Source: Daphnia carinata (Eukaryota > Arthropoda > Branchiopoda > Diplostraca > Daphniidae). From it: DNA of 64,000 bases. Positions 35,622-48,600 of the stretch are shown here, in pieces (positions within the stretch are counted from its first letter, which is position 1; every line of letters starts with the position of its first letter). The notes under the pieces were generated by a model, which did no database searches, was not told where the DNA came from, and was given only the letters and a program-made list of their open reading frames with translations. The translations under genes were made by a program, and so were the position numbers. The DNA is taken from contig NC_081336.1 of assembly GCF_022539665.2 (NCBI RefSeq), positions 8,532,778-8,596,777 on the forward strand, read 5' to 3'.

Positions 35622-36635
35622 GGTTTTCTTTCAAAGGTGAGGCTGCAAAACACACAAGAAACAATAACACCTTGGTAAAGAAAGCAAAATCAACCAGGAT
35701 AGAATCCCTATATTGGTCAGAAGGTACTTAATTGGCTTCCTCAACTCATGACCTACTAAACAAAACAAAATATTCCAGTTCAAACCAGGAAACTCTCTCA
35801 ATTACTACTGTTTTTTTACTGTAAGAAATTATAAAATTTGGTAGTATCAAAATCCATACTAATATTTCAGCAGGAAGTCAATTGGAAAGTGTAACAAAAT
35901 ATGGAAATTCACGCGTAAGAGTCAATCACACTCGACAAACAAACACAAGACGACCGAGAGAATCCAGCTGGGGTGGTATTTTGAAACGTCACTTGAACAT
36001 CAGGCGGAGGGTACTAACAAACATTACACGTAATTCTTTCCTATCCCTGTCTGGCAGAGGGGAGGATGGCAATGGCTTACACGAAAAAATACCGAGAGAT
36101 ATGAAATAAAAAAAAGAAAAAGAAAATCGAGAGGCGTCTACCGTCACGAACAACTTACACACGAGAAAACGAATTAAACGCCGATGCTGTTCAGTTGCTG
36201 TTGGAAACAAAAAAGTCGAAAAACTCTTGATGACACACACTTAAAGACCAACGACGACAGGAAGGAGAGTTTCAACAGAGAACGTCGGTAATATATATTA
36301 CGATTACGAAATTCGACTGCTCTAGTGCTATCTCGCTCTGTAATAATGGCCCAAGTTTTATTTTTTGCAGCTCCCAAAACGTAAAAAAAAATCCTCCACA
36401 CAACAGGGGCGGCGACACACGAAAGCTTACGACTCTCAACCACAAGAGGGATAGATGACTGGCAACCTTGTTAGAATTTCGTGTACAATAAACTAAAATA
36501 TTGTGCACATTCTTTGTTTCGCCAGTAAATACTATACTGCTTGCACCTGATTTGATTACTTCAAGGGCGATTCCGTTGACTCTTAAAATATGGGTATTGC
36601 ATAATCAATAATATTAATGGTACTATTTAGTGCTG

Positions 36636-36654
36636 GTAGCCATCTAGCGGCAGT
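36636..36654 (-). promoter_or_regulatory. CTCF-like motif between Rab5 and the SUEL-CUB gene
   Basis: On the minus strand the sequence reads TACTGCCGCTAGATGGCTA, close to the CTCF core CCGCNAGNTGGCGC. It stands in the intergenic space between two divergently transcribed genes. Related but weaker CCGCTAGATGTC stretches occur near 13319 and 15738. Confidence 0.35.
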
Positions 36655-37149
36655 AAATATAACTATGAAAGCGTACGCTTTCTTCGCAAAGAGAGGGTGT
36701 TTTTTCCCCCCAAATTCGTACCGGAAACTTTAATTAAGGCTAAGACCACGAGGGGGATAAGATACTAATAGCCAACTCTAATCTTGGTTTCAATTAGCAA
36801 TTATGGAAACGTTTTCTGATTTAAAGATTAAGGACCATTCTTCACAATGCTGAGCACGTACATTTTGAAAGGTACTTGTCGTTATTACCTCGAAGAGTAA
36901 AGCAGCTGCACAAGTTAACCATGCGGGGGTTAGCAGTGGTAGCAGCAGCAATCCCGTGTTGTATATTGACGTCCACGCCACGAGTCGCACGCGGCGTCAG
37001 TACCACCTCGACGGTTAACAGATTCGAACGTGTTTTGTTTGCTTAGTCAAAAAGATTGGTTGCTGTTTTCCTTTTAGCCGGATGATGACTTAAGAAGATT
37101 CCGGCCGCAAATTTTTTTTTACGACAAAAGAAATAAAAGCACGTTCACT

Positions 37150-40100
37150 ATGGCACGTCGACAGCAACAACAGCTCATCATTGGATTACTACTCTTTTGT
37201 GTCATCATTGACGCAGTGCAATCTCAAGGTAACCTCGTACGGCCTCTGTTTTGCCAATGTTGACATTTGAAAATGAAATGTGCATGTCTAAATATGAACT
37301 TTGTTGTCACGACAATTTCCCATCGATTGTGAATTGTCTTAAAGTTTCAAATTTTTGGAATAGAATTGAAAAATGGTACGGCCTGCAAGGAAGAAATTCT
37401 TCAACTTGTTTGCGACTCGGAATCCGAAGTCCTCGTTATCCATCGAGCTGTTTTCGACGGCCAAGATACTGACGGATGTGGATTCTTTATGCCGATTAAC
37501 ATTTCCTCATTGCTACCAGCCACGTCATCCGCAGCTCCTGATTTGAATCAAAAGAATTTGACGGAACAAGAAGATGAAGAGGAAGGCTTCGGTCGTAGGC
37601 AATTATTCTCTGTCCAATCAACTGTCAACCGCCGGTATGTCATAATTAAGAATCAACTATGAAAGATAGCCTAATGGCACACGTCCAAATAGATGCTAGT
37701 TAATGAGTCTTTTTAGTTTCCATCAACGCATTCGAGTTGACGGATGGATCAAAGCTTTACCTTTCTACAGCAGCTGTTTGATATGTATCGAACAGGAGGG
37801 TGGAAGGGCCAAACTTTTTCAATAGTTTATTTGCGTCGGTGGAAAGGGGAGTTGTTAAAAGAGGGGACACAAAAGAAGTGCTTTTTAGGTTGGGGGAGGA
37901 TGTCAGCATTGATGGAGTAAAGCATTTGTCAGCCACTTAACATGAAAGTACTGGCTACTAGTAGTTTGGGGGAGATGCTTTTTAACATAATCAATATACA
38001 TGTTACTCTTTCTTGAATGTGACAGATGTAGCGGATTTAACAACTGCACTGTGCAGTTGGAGAACGATGAACCACAGGCGAAACAGTGGGGCAATGGCAA
38101 ACTTCAAGTTCTCTACAATTGTATCCCAGGTACGATTTAAGTATTTTTACATTTCATCTTTATCTTCCGGAGGGGATTATTCACGCCAGATTGCGTACAC
38201 AGAGTTTGGATTGAAAAGTTCTTATTTGAACTTGTGTCTCTATTTAAAGTTTTTCTTGTCATGGAAAAAAAAAAAATCAAATGCGCATGTGTCTGCGTCC
38301 GTCCTTTGGGGGGTTTTTGCACCATGTGCCCTCTAACCGACACTACTACACTCTACCGGATCAATAAAGTCTCTGCGCTCTCCAGTAGCATTTCTACATA
38401 AAAGCCACCCCTTTTTCTATATTCACAGTTTGAAAAGAAAGAGCTTTTGGGTCAAAAATAAGCACTCACTTTGCTAGAAAAGTGAGTGGTAACCGAAGAG
38501 CACAACTTATTAATGATCCAAGCAGAGAAAAAAGTTATTGCTACGCTGTATGCTTAGAATCTATTATGTAGAAGTAGAGAACGCGTCTAGACTGTTGTGT
38601 GCGAGAAAATCGATGAACTTGCAAGAAACAAAAGACTCCAAATGCAAAAAAAAAAAACGAAATTCTATACACACGCGATTATCTGATTGGTCATTGTAAT
38701 GCCACATCCGCCGGAGACTAAAAAGAATCATAATGAATTCATTATTTTCCGGGTGGCTTGTAATTTGACAGCCATTGTCATGACATCTCCGACTAACAAA
38801 TCAGATTTCGGATATAAATCACTTCCCTTTTTGAAAGGAAAAACGAACCATCTGTGTAAAACACGGTGTTGATGGTCGTATTTTGCCTTACTCATTTTTC
38901 GGTGTGTCATGACGGCGCGAAATCCCACGAAAGAAAAAGACCCACAGGAAGAGATCCAAAACAAGATATACGATATCCAACTGCTGGCTTCGACATCCTC
39001 CTTGGCGGCCTCCCTCGACGTGATGACTAAAAAAAGAAACAAAAGCTTATTTCTTTTTTTTTTTTCCTAACATTGCTTTCCTATCTCTACGTGTACTTTT
39101 TCTACGTCAACGAACTTTCCTCTTTATTGGCACATAACCAAGAAAAACTTTTCTCTTTTCATATCGATTTGTTGTCAACAGCCATGTCTGCAAAGTACAG
39201 CTGTAAAGCCATCATCGAGATCGTCACTCCCGAGATGTCGTCCAGTCCAAATAATTTGATGGTCTCCGACGAAGCTTCGGAAAAAACAGCAGAAATTGTT
39301 ACAGAAAAACCTAAATGGTATCCTGGACCGAAGCAAGTCCACGGATGGGGTTACCTCCATAACGTAAAATACCCGGAATACTATCGCGGAAATGATAAAG
39401 GAGAAGCAGTTGATTGCCGTTGGACCATCCGAGCCAATCACGGACGTCGGGTTCGACTGACTTTATTGGATCTCTCCATCAGAAGTGAGTTTTCGTACCT
39501 GCCTACGTGTGTTCCCCCATTGTGATTGAATTTTTTTTGCAGGTGTGGTGCAGGGCGAACACGAATGTCAAGATGTTCTGACCGTGACGGAACATTCACG
39601 TCTTTTACTCAACAAATGTGGGGACGTCGAAGAACCTGTCGTTATTGAATCATTTGCCGATGAGGTTAACATTACCCTATCGGTCAAATCAAAGTTCCAA
39701 TCGAAAAGGGGCTTAATGGCCTACTTCACTGGTAATTATTACGATTATTTACAGTCGATTGAGCCCACCCTCATTGGGATTCATTTGTTTTCCAATCTTT
39801 CATTAAGCTATGGGTTGCCCAACGCCCAGGACTCCTAAACAAGGTCATCTAGTTAGCGGAAGTAATTCCTCGAGGGCGGAATTTCTCTGCTCCGTCGATC
39901 ACGTAATGACAATTATCTACAATCCAATTACTACGCATCGATTCATTTCTTTATTGTAGGTGTTTCCCGATACGGGTATACGTTCGCGCAATCTCACCTG
40001 TCTGAGTCAAGAAGGGCATAGATGGAACGAGGATTTGCCGGATTGCATAGGTAATTAAAAAAAAAAACGGAAACGAAATTTTAAACTAAACTTAAGAATG

Positions 40101-40609
40101 TGTTTAGATGTTAAACACTTTAATAATAAATCGTCGTCAATCCACCATATCATTCGGGATCAAAAAGTCAATAAAAATTCAACCGAACCGGAAGTTGGTG
40201 AATTGACCAACTACAGTCTGACTTATGGTACTTCGAATTAATGGTAAAATTAAGAACAATGCACTTAACTTTTATGGCTTTTAGATTTGATTGTGCCCAC
40301 GTCGATTATTGCGGGACTTATCTTTGGTAATCTCCTCGTCTTGGCAGGGGTCATCCATTGTCGTCGACGCAACAGGTAATTATCTAACCAGTTAAAAAGA
40401 AATGCCACTATAAACAGAAATAGTAAAACAATAAAAACATAAGAATTTATAGTACCTTTAACCATTGTTTTTTACAATTTAAAAGCAGGAAATTGGGCAG
40501 TCCAAAGGTCGAAAATGGAACTGGTGGTGATGTAGAAGAGTGTGTTCCGCTTCAGGAGACGCCTGGACCTAGTGATGTTCCACAAAATCGAGTTGGAACA
40601 CCAGTTTGA
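37150..40609 (+). CDS. SUEL lectin-CUB-Sushi type I membrane protein
   Basis: Ten exons, in phase: 37150-37228, 37364-37634, 38026-38129, 39182-39484, 39543-39731, 39808-39902, 39960-40050, 40108-40227, 40285-40375, 40489-40609; 487 residues. A signal peptide (LIIGLLLFCVIIDAVQS) is followed by a SUEL/galactose-binding-lectin-like domain (ACKEEILQLVCDSESEVLVI ... RCSGFNNCTVQLENDEP, LQVLYNCIP) split by an acidic insert. Next come a CUB domain (GWGYLHNVKYPEYYRGN, CRWTI, ECQDVLTV, KCGDVEEPVVIESF), one Sushi/CCP module (GCPTPRTPKQGHLVSGS ... TCLSQEGHRWNEDLPDCI), a transmembrane helix (VPTSIIAGLIFGNLLVLAGV), a CRRR stop-transfer and a 40-residue tail. It is probably a cell-surface adhesion or receptor protein; I cannot name an ortholog. 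The 1-kb intron 38130-39181 is the longest. The last acceptor is of AAAAG/CAG type and may give a one-codon variant. Confidence 0.85.
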
Positions 40610-41396
40610 TGTCAAAAACAAGTCAATTTCATTATTTTTAACAATAATTCTCATCAACAGGCCAAGAAAACAGTAAAGCTCATCAAATATTTGACAAACG
40701 TAAAAAAAAATACTCCCTTTTAAAAGCTAATTGTATTATGTTTCTCCTTTTTTCTAAAAAATTTCGGCTTTGATGTTTCGTGTCATGTCTCACCTGCCGC
40801 TCTCTTCTTGCCGTGCAATTCGTTTTCTTGTCAACTTTTTGTTGTTCTCTAACAAGTGTCGCTTTTATCCATCATGAAATCACCAAAAATTTCGCAAATT
40901 ATAATTTGAATTGCATTATCAGTGTCCTAATACATAAAAAAAAAAACTAAAATACGTGAACAACAAAAAAAATGAGACAAATCGGGATGGGACAAGGAAA
41001 AAATTTGATCCGGCAGAAGCAGCACACAAAGAATTGAACATAGTGTTCGCAAAACACAGACGAATAGGAGGAACACAGGCCGGCAGTTTGTTTCTTTGTA
41101 CATTATAACGAGTTCAAGAAACTTGACGCTTCAGAAGATCCACCGCTTAAACGATTTGACGGAGAAATTTTTTAAACAAAAAAATATCATTTGGAGATAA
41201 AGGAAAATCAATTTTAGGTGGGGGCATACAATTGCGCAGCAAAAGAGTTTACAACACGTCATAAAATCAGACTCTGATCATTTCTTTTTTTTTTGGTTTG
41301 CAAAATAAATGAATACTAACGTCTAATGAAACAAAAAAAGAGGGATTGGTTTCGGTAAGGAAATAGTTTTAAATTCACTAGCACATTGAATTCAAA
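40610..41396. other. Convergent intergenic region, no gene seen
   Basis: Lies between the SUEL-CUB gene and the ZnT1 3' end. AT-rich, with A-tract motifs that could serve as polyadenylation signals for either gene. No exon structure is visible. Confidence 0.5.
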
Positions 41397-43710
41397 TCAG
41401 GCCTTGATTGCAGTGGAATTGACGTCACTCATCAAACGAGAATGAACTGCCGCTTGTTCAGAGCAGCACGTGGGGAGCATCAACTCATCCGCTCCGCATT
41501 CTTCCGCATTCGACTGGGTAACGACACGATTCGCGCCATTGGCTGATGTCGTCGAACGCTGGCGGCATTCGTTGGACGTAATTTCCATCAACTGTTCAAC
41601 TTCTCGGCCCTCCAACATTTCACAAGACACAAAAACTAATTATTTTGGCAACAACTCAATTAGACAAAAATCACGTTAATGAATCCGAAAACATTGCGAA
41701 TATTTTTCCAGCAGGCGAAGAAAGAGGTGCAGCATGCGAGCAAGAAGAACAGATTAAAGAAATTTGCATCAAGGAAGAAGAACTTAAAAAAGATAAACAT
41801 GATTTTATTACAAGGAAAAAAACATAAAAGTTCTTTTAAACAACAAAAAGAAGTGCAGAAGAAATAAACAGAAATTCAGCTATAAAATGCATGAAGCATC
41901 GAATTAAGGTAGGAAATATTGCACTGATTAATGGTGCTGTCAAGCCATGTTAAAAGCAAAAATGCAAACTACCGCTCAAATGTGACTACTTACAACCTCG
42001 AAAGCAATAATTCCATCACCGTGGGAACTATCGATCGGGTTATGGTGAGCCACATCTCCTTCCTTTACCTGTTTAGACGGGCCGCAGCAAGTGTTGGCTT
42101 CGCAAGTCTCTTTGGCAGGGCAGTCCAACGCGCAGCTTTCCGCCTCGCTGGCGCTTTCATCTCCCGGAAGCTAAAAGGGAATCATGTTTTTAAGATTACT
42201 CTTTGATTAGGAAAATGTGTTTATTTACCTCTGTGAACTCGGGCTGGATCGTCGTCGAATGAATGCCTTCATTGTGGAAAAATTCTTTGACTCGTTCGGC
42301 GATTTTCATGTAGTCCGTGAGATTGCGGCAGCTTTAGAAAAAATACAATGTTTGATTTGTAACTGATACGACAATCAGAATTTAAACAAAGCATACCGAA
42401 TGTGTGCTGAAGCGATAATTCTGTCCCCTGCCAGCTGCCAAACGTGAAATTCGTGCACTGCCAAAACCCCTTCGACTTGGCTAAGCAACTTGCGTTGAAT
42501 GTCGTCCAGTTGAATATGGGTCGGGACCGTTTGGAGCAGAATCAAGGCGGACTCGTTCACTGCGTGTACCAACATAAATTTTCGTGATCGTGCAGGCAAA
42601 CAATGGGTTCGATATTTGTTGATGTTTCGGTACTTACATAGCGGCCAAGTCGACCACATGATCAGGCAGACCATAGCAACACTGAGAGCAGGATCAACAT
42701 ACAATTTGTACTCCCATTCTGTGAGCCAAATAACCAGGGCAGAAATGATGACCACAACGGATCCAAGAGCATCGGCCAGTACGTGCAAAAAAACACCGTG
42801 CATGTTGAGGTTTTTGGGTTTTGATTTTTTGGTTTTGGCACTTTTCGAATTGGCGTGCGAGTGGGGCGAATTCTACGTTAATGCAGTAGATTTTAATATG
42901 CTGTTAAAATAAGCCAAACGTTTTTTCTTTACCCCTAATTCATAGACGGCATCATTTTCGTTGTCGTCTATAGAGGCCAACTGGGCAAGATGAGAATGGC
43001 TGTGCGGAAGGTGAGAATGGCCATGACCATGGCCACCGCTATGACTATGGCCGTGGCTGCTGCTACCGCCTCCGTGGCTGTGGCCATGACTTTTACCTCC
43101 GTGACTGTGACCGTGTTCTAATATTTAAGACGGTTACAATAACTTGAAATGAAAAGGTCTATGATGAAAGCATACCATGAAAAAGAAAAAGGCCAATTAA
43201 GTTGACAAAGAGGCCTACACAACCAACAATGAGAATGAGCTGGGGGTCATGAATTTCTTCAATTTCAATGAATCTAAAACATGAAAAAAAAATGAATATC
43301 TTGAATGTAACAAACAAGATAAATGGTGGAAATGTAGAGCTTACCTCTTCAAAGACTCGACTAGAATGGAGAAGCACAAAGCCACGAGGAACACTGAGTT
43401 AACTAGAGCGCCCAATACTTCAGCACGAGCCCAGCCAAAGGTGTTCTTTGACCACTTCTTTGGTGACATCTGCATTGGAAAACATAGAGGTTATAACCAA
43501 AAATCAAAACAAGCATTTGTAACGCTAACATACCTTGACTGAAAGAAAGGCAATAACAATAGAAACAACATCACTGAGCATATGAAAACTATCAGCCACC
43601 AATGCCATGGAATTTGTGACATAGCCAACCACCAGTTCAATAATGAAGAAACTGGTGGTGAGCCCAATCATTGAAAGCAAACGGCATTTCTTCCCAGAAT
43701 ATCGCCCCAT
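41397..43710 (-). CDS. ZnT63C: ZnT1-type zinc exporter (SLC30A1 / ZnT63C)
   Basis: Exons 43534-43710, 43345-43469, 43176-43273, 42933-43117, 42638-42872, 42397-42559, 42229-42331 and 41994-42170 are in phase; the last exon ends at the stop at 41397, with its acceptor uncertain (GGAG|GGCC at 41609 keeps phase). About 491 residues. This is a cation diffusion facilitator moving zinc out of the cytosol at the plasma membrane. The TM2 metal site HMLSD (in ADSFHMLSDVVS) and the TM5 site HVLAD (in FLHVLADALGS) are intact. Between TM4 and TM5 lies a His-rich loop (HGHSHGGKSHGHSHG ... GGHGHGHSHLPHSHSHL). The cytosolic C-terminal domain carries QLDDIQRKLLSQVEGVLAVH and VWQLAGDRIIASAHIR. The tail is Cys-rich (CALDCPAKETCEANTCCG), an unusual feature that could bind metal. 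MHGVFLHVLAD and the N-terminus are those of ZnT1 rather than vesicular ZnTs. Confidence 0.92.
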
Positions 43711-43759
43711 TCTTCTGAAAATTATAAAAAGTATTAATTTCAAAAACAAAATCCCATAC

Positions 43760-45611
43760 CCATTTAATTTATGTAAATATAAACATTACCTTTCAAGTAG
43801 ATGTATCACTAACCCTGTATACAACAAGTTTAAATGCACTTTTAGTTACTTCAATTCATATAACTTAAACATAGAATAGGGGCGGTCAATAGTTATCACT
43901 GGACTTGACAACAGCTAAACCTGCACTAAAAAAACCTGCAAACTAAAAACTAACACAGGGCAGCAAGTCAGAGACCTCTTCGGACTCTGCATTCTGCTCC
44001 AAAGGGGTTGTGCAACCTACTTGTACAAAGACGGGGAAGAAAATGACCACCCCCTAAGGAGTTGCCGAAAATATACACACGTTACATCCCTCGGATTTTG
44101 TAACAAATCGTGCCGTGCCGAAAACAAGCGCACGCCAGTGTATAATTGCGCCTCGCTGTCACGTTTAGTATTATGAAATAATTAGCAAGCGGGAGCTGAC
44201 CTTGGCTTCCTTACAATTTTTTATTCTTATCAGTTGGCAGCCATTCCATAGGGGTTGTTAGATTTATTCTAGATCTTTCTTTTTAATTTGAGTATGGAAA
44301 TTCAGAGCCAGATTTTGTCTGCTAACACGTTGCAGTACTGTTCTCACAAAACAATCCTTAACAGTGCATTTACGTATGAACAACAATGCGTCTATTCTTC
44401 TAAATCATTTTGTCACGTTTTAGAAGGCAGCTAAATTATTCTGTTTCTGGTCAAGCGTGTATAGCAGTCAATGGATTGTTGGTCATTTTTTCATACTCCA
44501 AATTAGGAACTCAAATTCGTAGAATCGATTCATATAAGACCGCATTCCAATGATGCATCACCCCAGAAACAAGAACTTGTCAAATAATTGAGCCCCCATT
44601 CAGTGCCTATCTTAACCAATCTGCAAATATCTTGGGATCACTTTACCATTGATAGAAAACACAAGCCTCTAATCACCATAGCTCCTCTTTCAGAAGCACT
44701 GCAACAATACCCGAGTTGAATGAACTGTTGGGGCGATTGTGAAGGTCTCAAAGGAATGAACGGCATGATTAACGAGGACACAATACATTAGAGATCTTAA
44801 TAAAGCATATCAGAAGAACTTTAGTCTTAGTGGAGGTTAAAATGCAGGAGATAAAGTGGCGAAAAAGAGTCTGGTACTGAATGATATGACGGAAGTAGGC
44901 AGACATCAGTTGAACAGTATAGCGCCATTTTGTTTATGAAAGGTAAATGTATGACAAAAATTACAGTGGGTTACGAACCTGATACCTATTAGCAGGTATG
45001 GGCGTAATAAAGTCCATGTTTTTCTTCTTGCACTTAATTTGCTTCGTCGACTGTTTTAATATAGCACTTCGACAATCATCTTCCCAATTATACATAAAAA
45101 TCTAATTCCCTTCTATGAAAGTAAACTACCTATTGTTTAGGTAAAAGATAATCATGACCCACTGAACTTCCACATGATTAATCGGTATTCTACCTTATCC
45201 GATCAATTCGTCTGCCACAAAATATTAACTGAAAATTTATTTACATTAGCATTTGTTATAGGCATTTATATCAATGCATAGTACAAGGTGTTAACACAAA
45301 TTTTGTGATTCTGTGATTCATGGACCGTAAATTTGTAATTATAATTAAAAATATATTTTCTTGGGCCGTTTGGCATTTTGGCGCTTGATTGAAACTACTG
45401 TTTAGGAACACTCCGTGTCACATCATCAGCAAGAGCAAGATGTTGAAACCTTGGAAGCAATTGTTTGGGAAAAACTAGTCCCGAATATGTTGTGACACAC
45501 GAAATATGTGCTTAGATATCTTACTGTAAACCTTGTAAAAAATTATTGTGTCATAGTTTTAAATAGTGACGGCTGTATTATCCCTACGTACGTCAAAACG
45601 CCGAGGGAAAA
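43760..45611. other. Divergent intergenic region (ZnT1 / golgin promoters)
   Basis: No coding exon or RNA gene seen. The ZnT1 5' UTR exon and promoter should lie at the left end; I found no convincing TGCRCNC metal-response core there. The golgin leader lies near 45400-45611. Confidence 0.45.
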
Positions 45612-48600
45612 ATGGATGAGCAGAAGTCCGGGGCAGCTGTTAATGGTGCCAAGGGCTCTGCGGGTTCTCGGCAAAATGATCCAGAAGCAAAGGTTAACAA
45701 AACGCTACTTCTCAAGATGCAGATTGAAGAGAACAGGTACTGATTTCTTGTAGTAAGAAAGTTTGCCATCATTTAAAGCTCTTTTTCCAATAGGATACGG
45801 ATGCAGCAAAGAGAAAAAGAAATCTCCAACAGCAAGAGAAATTTGGAGCAGCTTTTTACACAGCTTGATCGTTCCTGTTCAGGAGTCTCCCTTAATTTGT
45901 CAACGGATGTTGAAGATGTTCGGGACACCAAAATTGCTTCATTGGAGTCTTCATTGTCTGCTCTCAAAAGTGAAAAGAGAGAGTTGGATTTACGCTTACT
46001 TAGTCTGGAGACCATTCAAGGTAGGGGTCTGAATAAAATTTTTAAATATTCATACCTTTTGAAGCATGTATCTTATTTTCACTTTTTAGAGGCAAAGGAA
46101 AACCTTGAGCTGGAGATGAATGAATTACGAGCAAGCCATGATCACCTTTCTATTGAGAATAACATGCTTCAAGCTAGAGTACAAAATGTTCATGCATTGG
46201 AAGGTATTACTTGTTTGTTTAGTAAATTAGGAACCTGTATATATTTCCGCTTTTTCGTAGATGAAAATGATGAGTTGAAACTTACGTTGGATCGTTTGGC
46301 ATATGAAAACTCTAGTTTAAAAGAGGGTAAGCTAAATTTTGATAAGATAATAATATAAAAACCAGCTGTTATAAACATATTAAACCTCAGATCTGGAAAC
46401 CAGAGACGGAACCATAAACTCGCTCGAAGCCAAACTTTCGAGGCTCAATCATGATTTAGAAGAAATCAATTCACAGATTACTTCAATGGTCCCATACACC
46501 TTAGTTGAGGATCTCCAGCAGCAAATAAATCAACTCGCAAATGAGAGAGACATTTTGAAATCTGGTATCTCTATTTAGTTCAGTTATTGTTTTGTTTCAC
46601 CTAGTCAAACATTTGTGCACACAGATTGTGAAGCTCTCCAAACGAAATTGAACGAAGGAATGGCGGCTGCAGTTGTTGCAAGTGCTCCTGAAGTTTCAGA
46701 TGTACCCGAAGTTAAAGTTTCCAGTTTGGGGGCAAAGAAAAAACCTCGAGGAAGACGTAGCAAAGGGGATAATCAGCCTGCCGCTGATGAATCTAAAAGT
46801 GAGGATACTTCCTTGGCCGTTCTGGAATCGCAAATCACGTTGTTAACTGCACAGCGGGACACTCTGGAAGGGGAGAATGTCACGTTGAAAACAAGCATTC
46901 TAAATTTGGAGAATAAACTGGACGAAGCTGACACAGAGAGGCGCACACTTCAACAACGTGTCGAACTTCTTATGGCAGAACTGAGTGCTGAAACCAGTGG
47001 TAAATCTTTGCATCTAAGATTTCTTTTTAAAAACTCGTAATCACACCTTAATTTGTGCTCCAGGTTACAACAATAATGATGTCGCCAACTTGCAAATGCT
47101 TCTCCAAGAAAAAGAGGTCGAATACGCCACGTTGTCCACTAAAGTCCAATCCCTTCAGGCCGAAGCTGAATCTCTCGAGTCAGAAAAGAGAGAAATGGCT
47201 GAGAGATTAGAAAAGGCCGACGGAGAATTGTTCCAGCTTCGAACCAAGTACCGCGATGCCGAGTACACAGTCAACGCCAAGGAAGAAACCATTCGAGAGC
47301 TGCAGGCTCGTTTAGCCTCGCAGCCGGTTGAAACTCCTATTGTTCAAGAAGCTGACGTTCCAGCACCTGTCAAGGTATCTTCTCTAGGGGCAGCTAAAAA
47401 ATCACGAAGAAGTAAAGGCGGACGTGCCGCTAACGAACCCAAAATCCCATCGACTGAAGTAACCCCCAACGCCTCTGAATCTGAAATCGCAACGTTGAAT
47501 GCGAAAATCAGTTCTTTGGAGGAAGAAATTGCTTCACTCAACGAACAGACAGCTCGCCTTGCAATTCTGGAAAACGAGATAACCATTCTCCAAGAGCAGC
47601 TCGCTGTTAGCGAACAAGAGAAACGAACCTTGCAAAAAAGGGTTGATCTGTTACTGTCAGAACTTGACACGAACGAAAGTAAAGGTATTGTTTCCTTCTC
47701 AATTGTACGTTTTTTTTTCTAGATAAATTCAGTCTCTCCTTTTGAACGTTTCAGGTGAACTGGAGAATTTTCAGGAAGTTCTCCAGTTGAAAGAAGACGA
47801 GTGTGGCCAACTATCGGCTAAAATCGCAGACATACAGGCCGAAAAGAATGAGATCAATCAACGACTAGAAGAGGCTGATAGTGAACTATTCAAACTTCGA
47901 GCACAGCATCGAGACACTCAGTACATTCTGAACAATAAGGATGAAAGCATTAGTGAATTGGAGCGCCAAGTAGAATCCAGACGGGGTGAAGTGGATCATC
48001 TGAAAGAAGTGATAGCAGGCTTGGAACGCAAACTTGAATTGAAGGAGTCAGTCGAAGAAGAAGAAGAGAAATCTATTTCAAACACGGTCATTCATCTCCA
48101 AGAAGCGTTGCGACAAACCCGCGAAGAGCTGTCCAGCTTCGAAACGGAACTAACAAACAGATCCGAGGCTGTCCAAAAGCTGGAAAAGTCTTGCTCTTCA
48201 TTGACCAAAGAGGCCACAGAAAGAAACGCAGAAATTCAACGTCTAAAAGAAGATTTACAAGATGCTGAAATACTTTTGGCAGAGAAAGATGCCAAACTCA
48301 AAACGGTACAGGATGAACTGAACCGAATGAAGATCACGGCGGATGAGCACAGTTCTTTAGCCATGCTCGAAACAGAACTGAATGATTCGCAAGTTGAAAA
48401 AGAGCTCATGCGAAATGACCTGGAAACTCGCTGCACTCAATTGAACGAATGCAAGCAGTACAGTGTCAAAATTGAGGCTCAACTCGAAGAGGCCCGAGCC
48501 AGAGAAGCGGAATTGCTGGGCCAGATCGAAGCTGCCAATACCCAAAAAACAACTGCCGAAGAGAAAGTCACTCAATTGAGCGAAAAATTCAAGAAACTGG

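Noticed and set aside
38728-39042. 104-codon minus-strand ORF in the long intron of the SUEL-CUB gene
   Set aside because: No family resemblance, no splice context, and biased composition. A nested gene cannot be excluded but is not supported.
43715-44200. Metal-response elements expected upstream of a ZnT1 gene
   Set aside because: I looked for TGCRCNC cores on both strands and found only near matches such as TGCGCCT, not enough to call a site.
47344-47670. 108-codon Ser-rich ORF on the minus strand
   Set aside because: It is the antisense of a golgin coiled-coil exon. Glu/Leu-rich coding DNA typically leaves long antisense frames; the same holds for other minus-strand frames between 45.7 and 54 kb.
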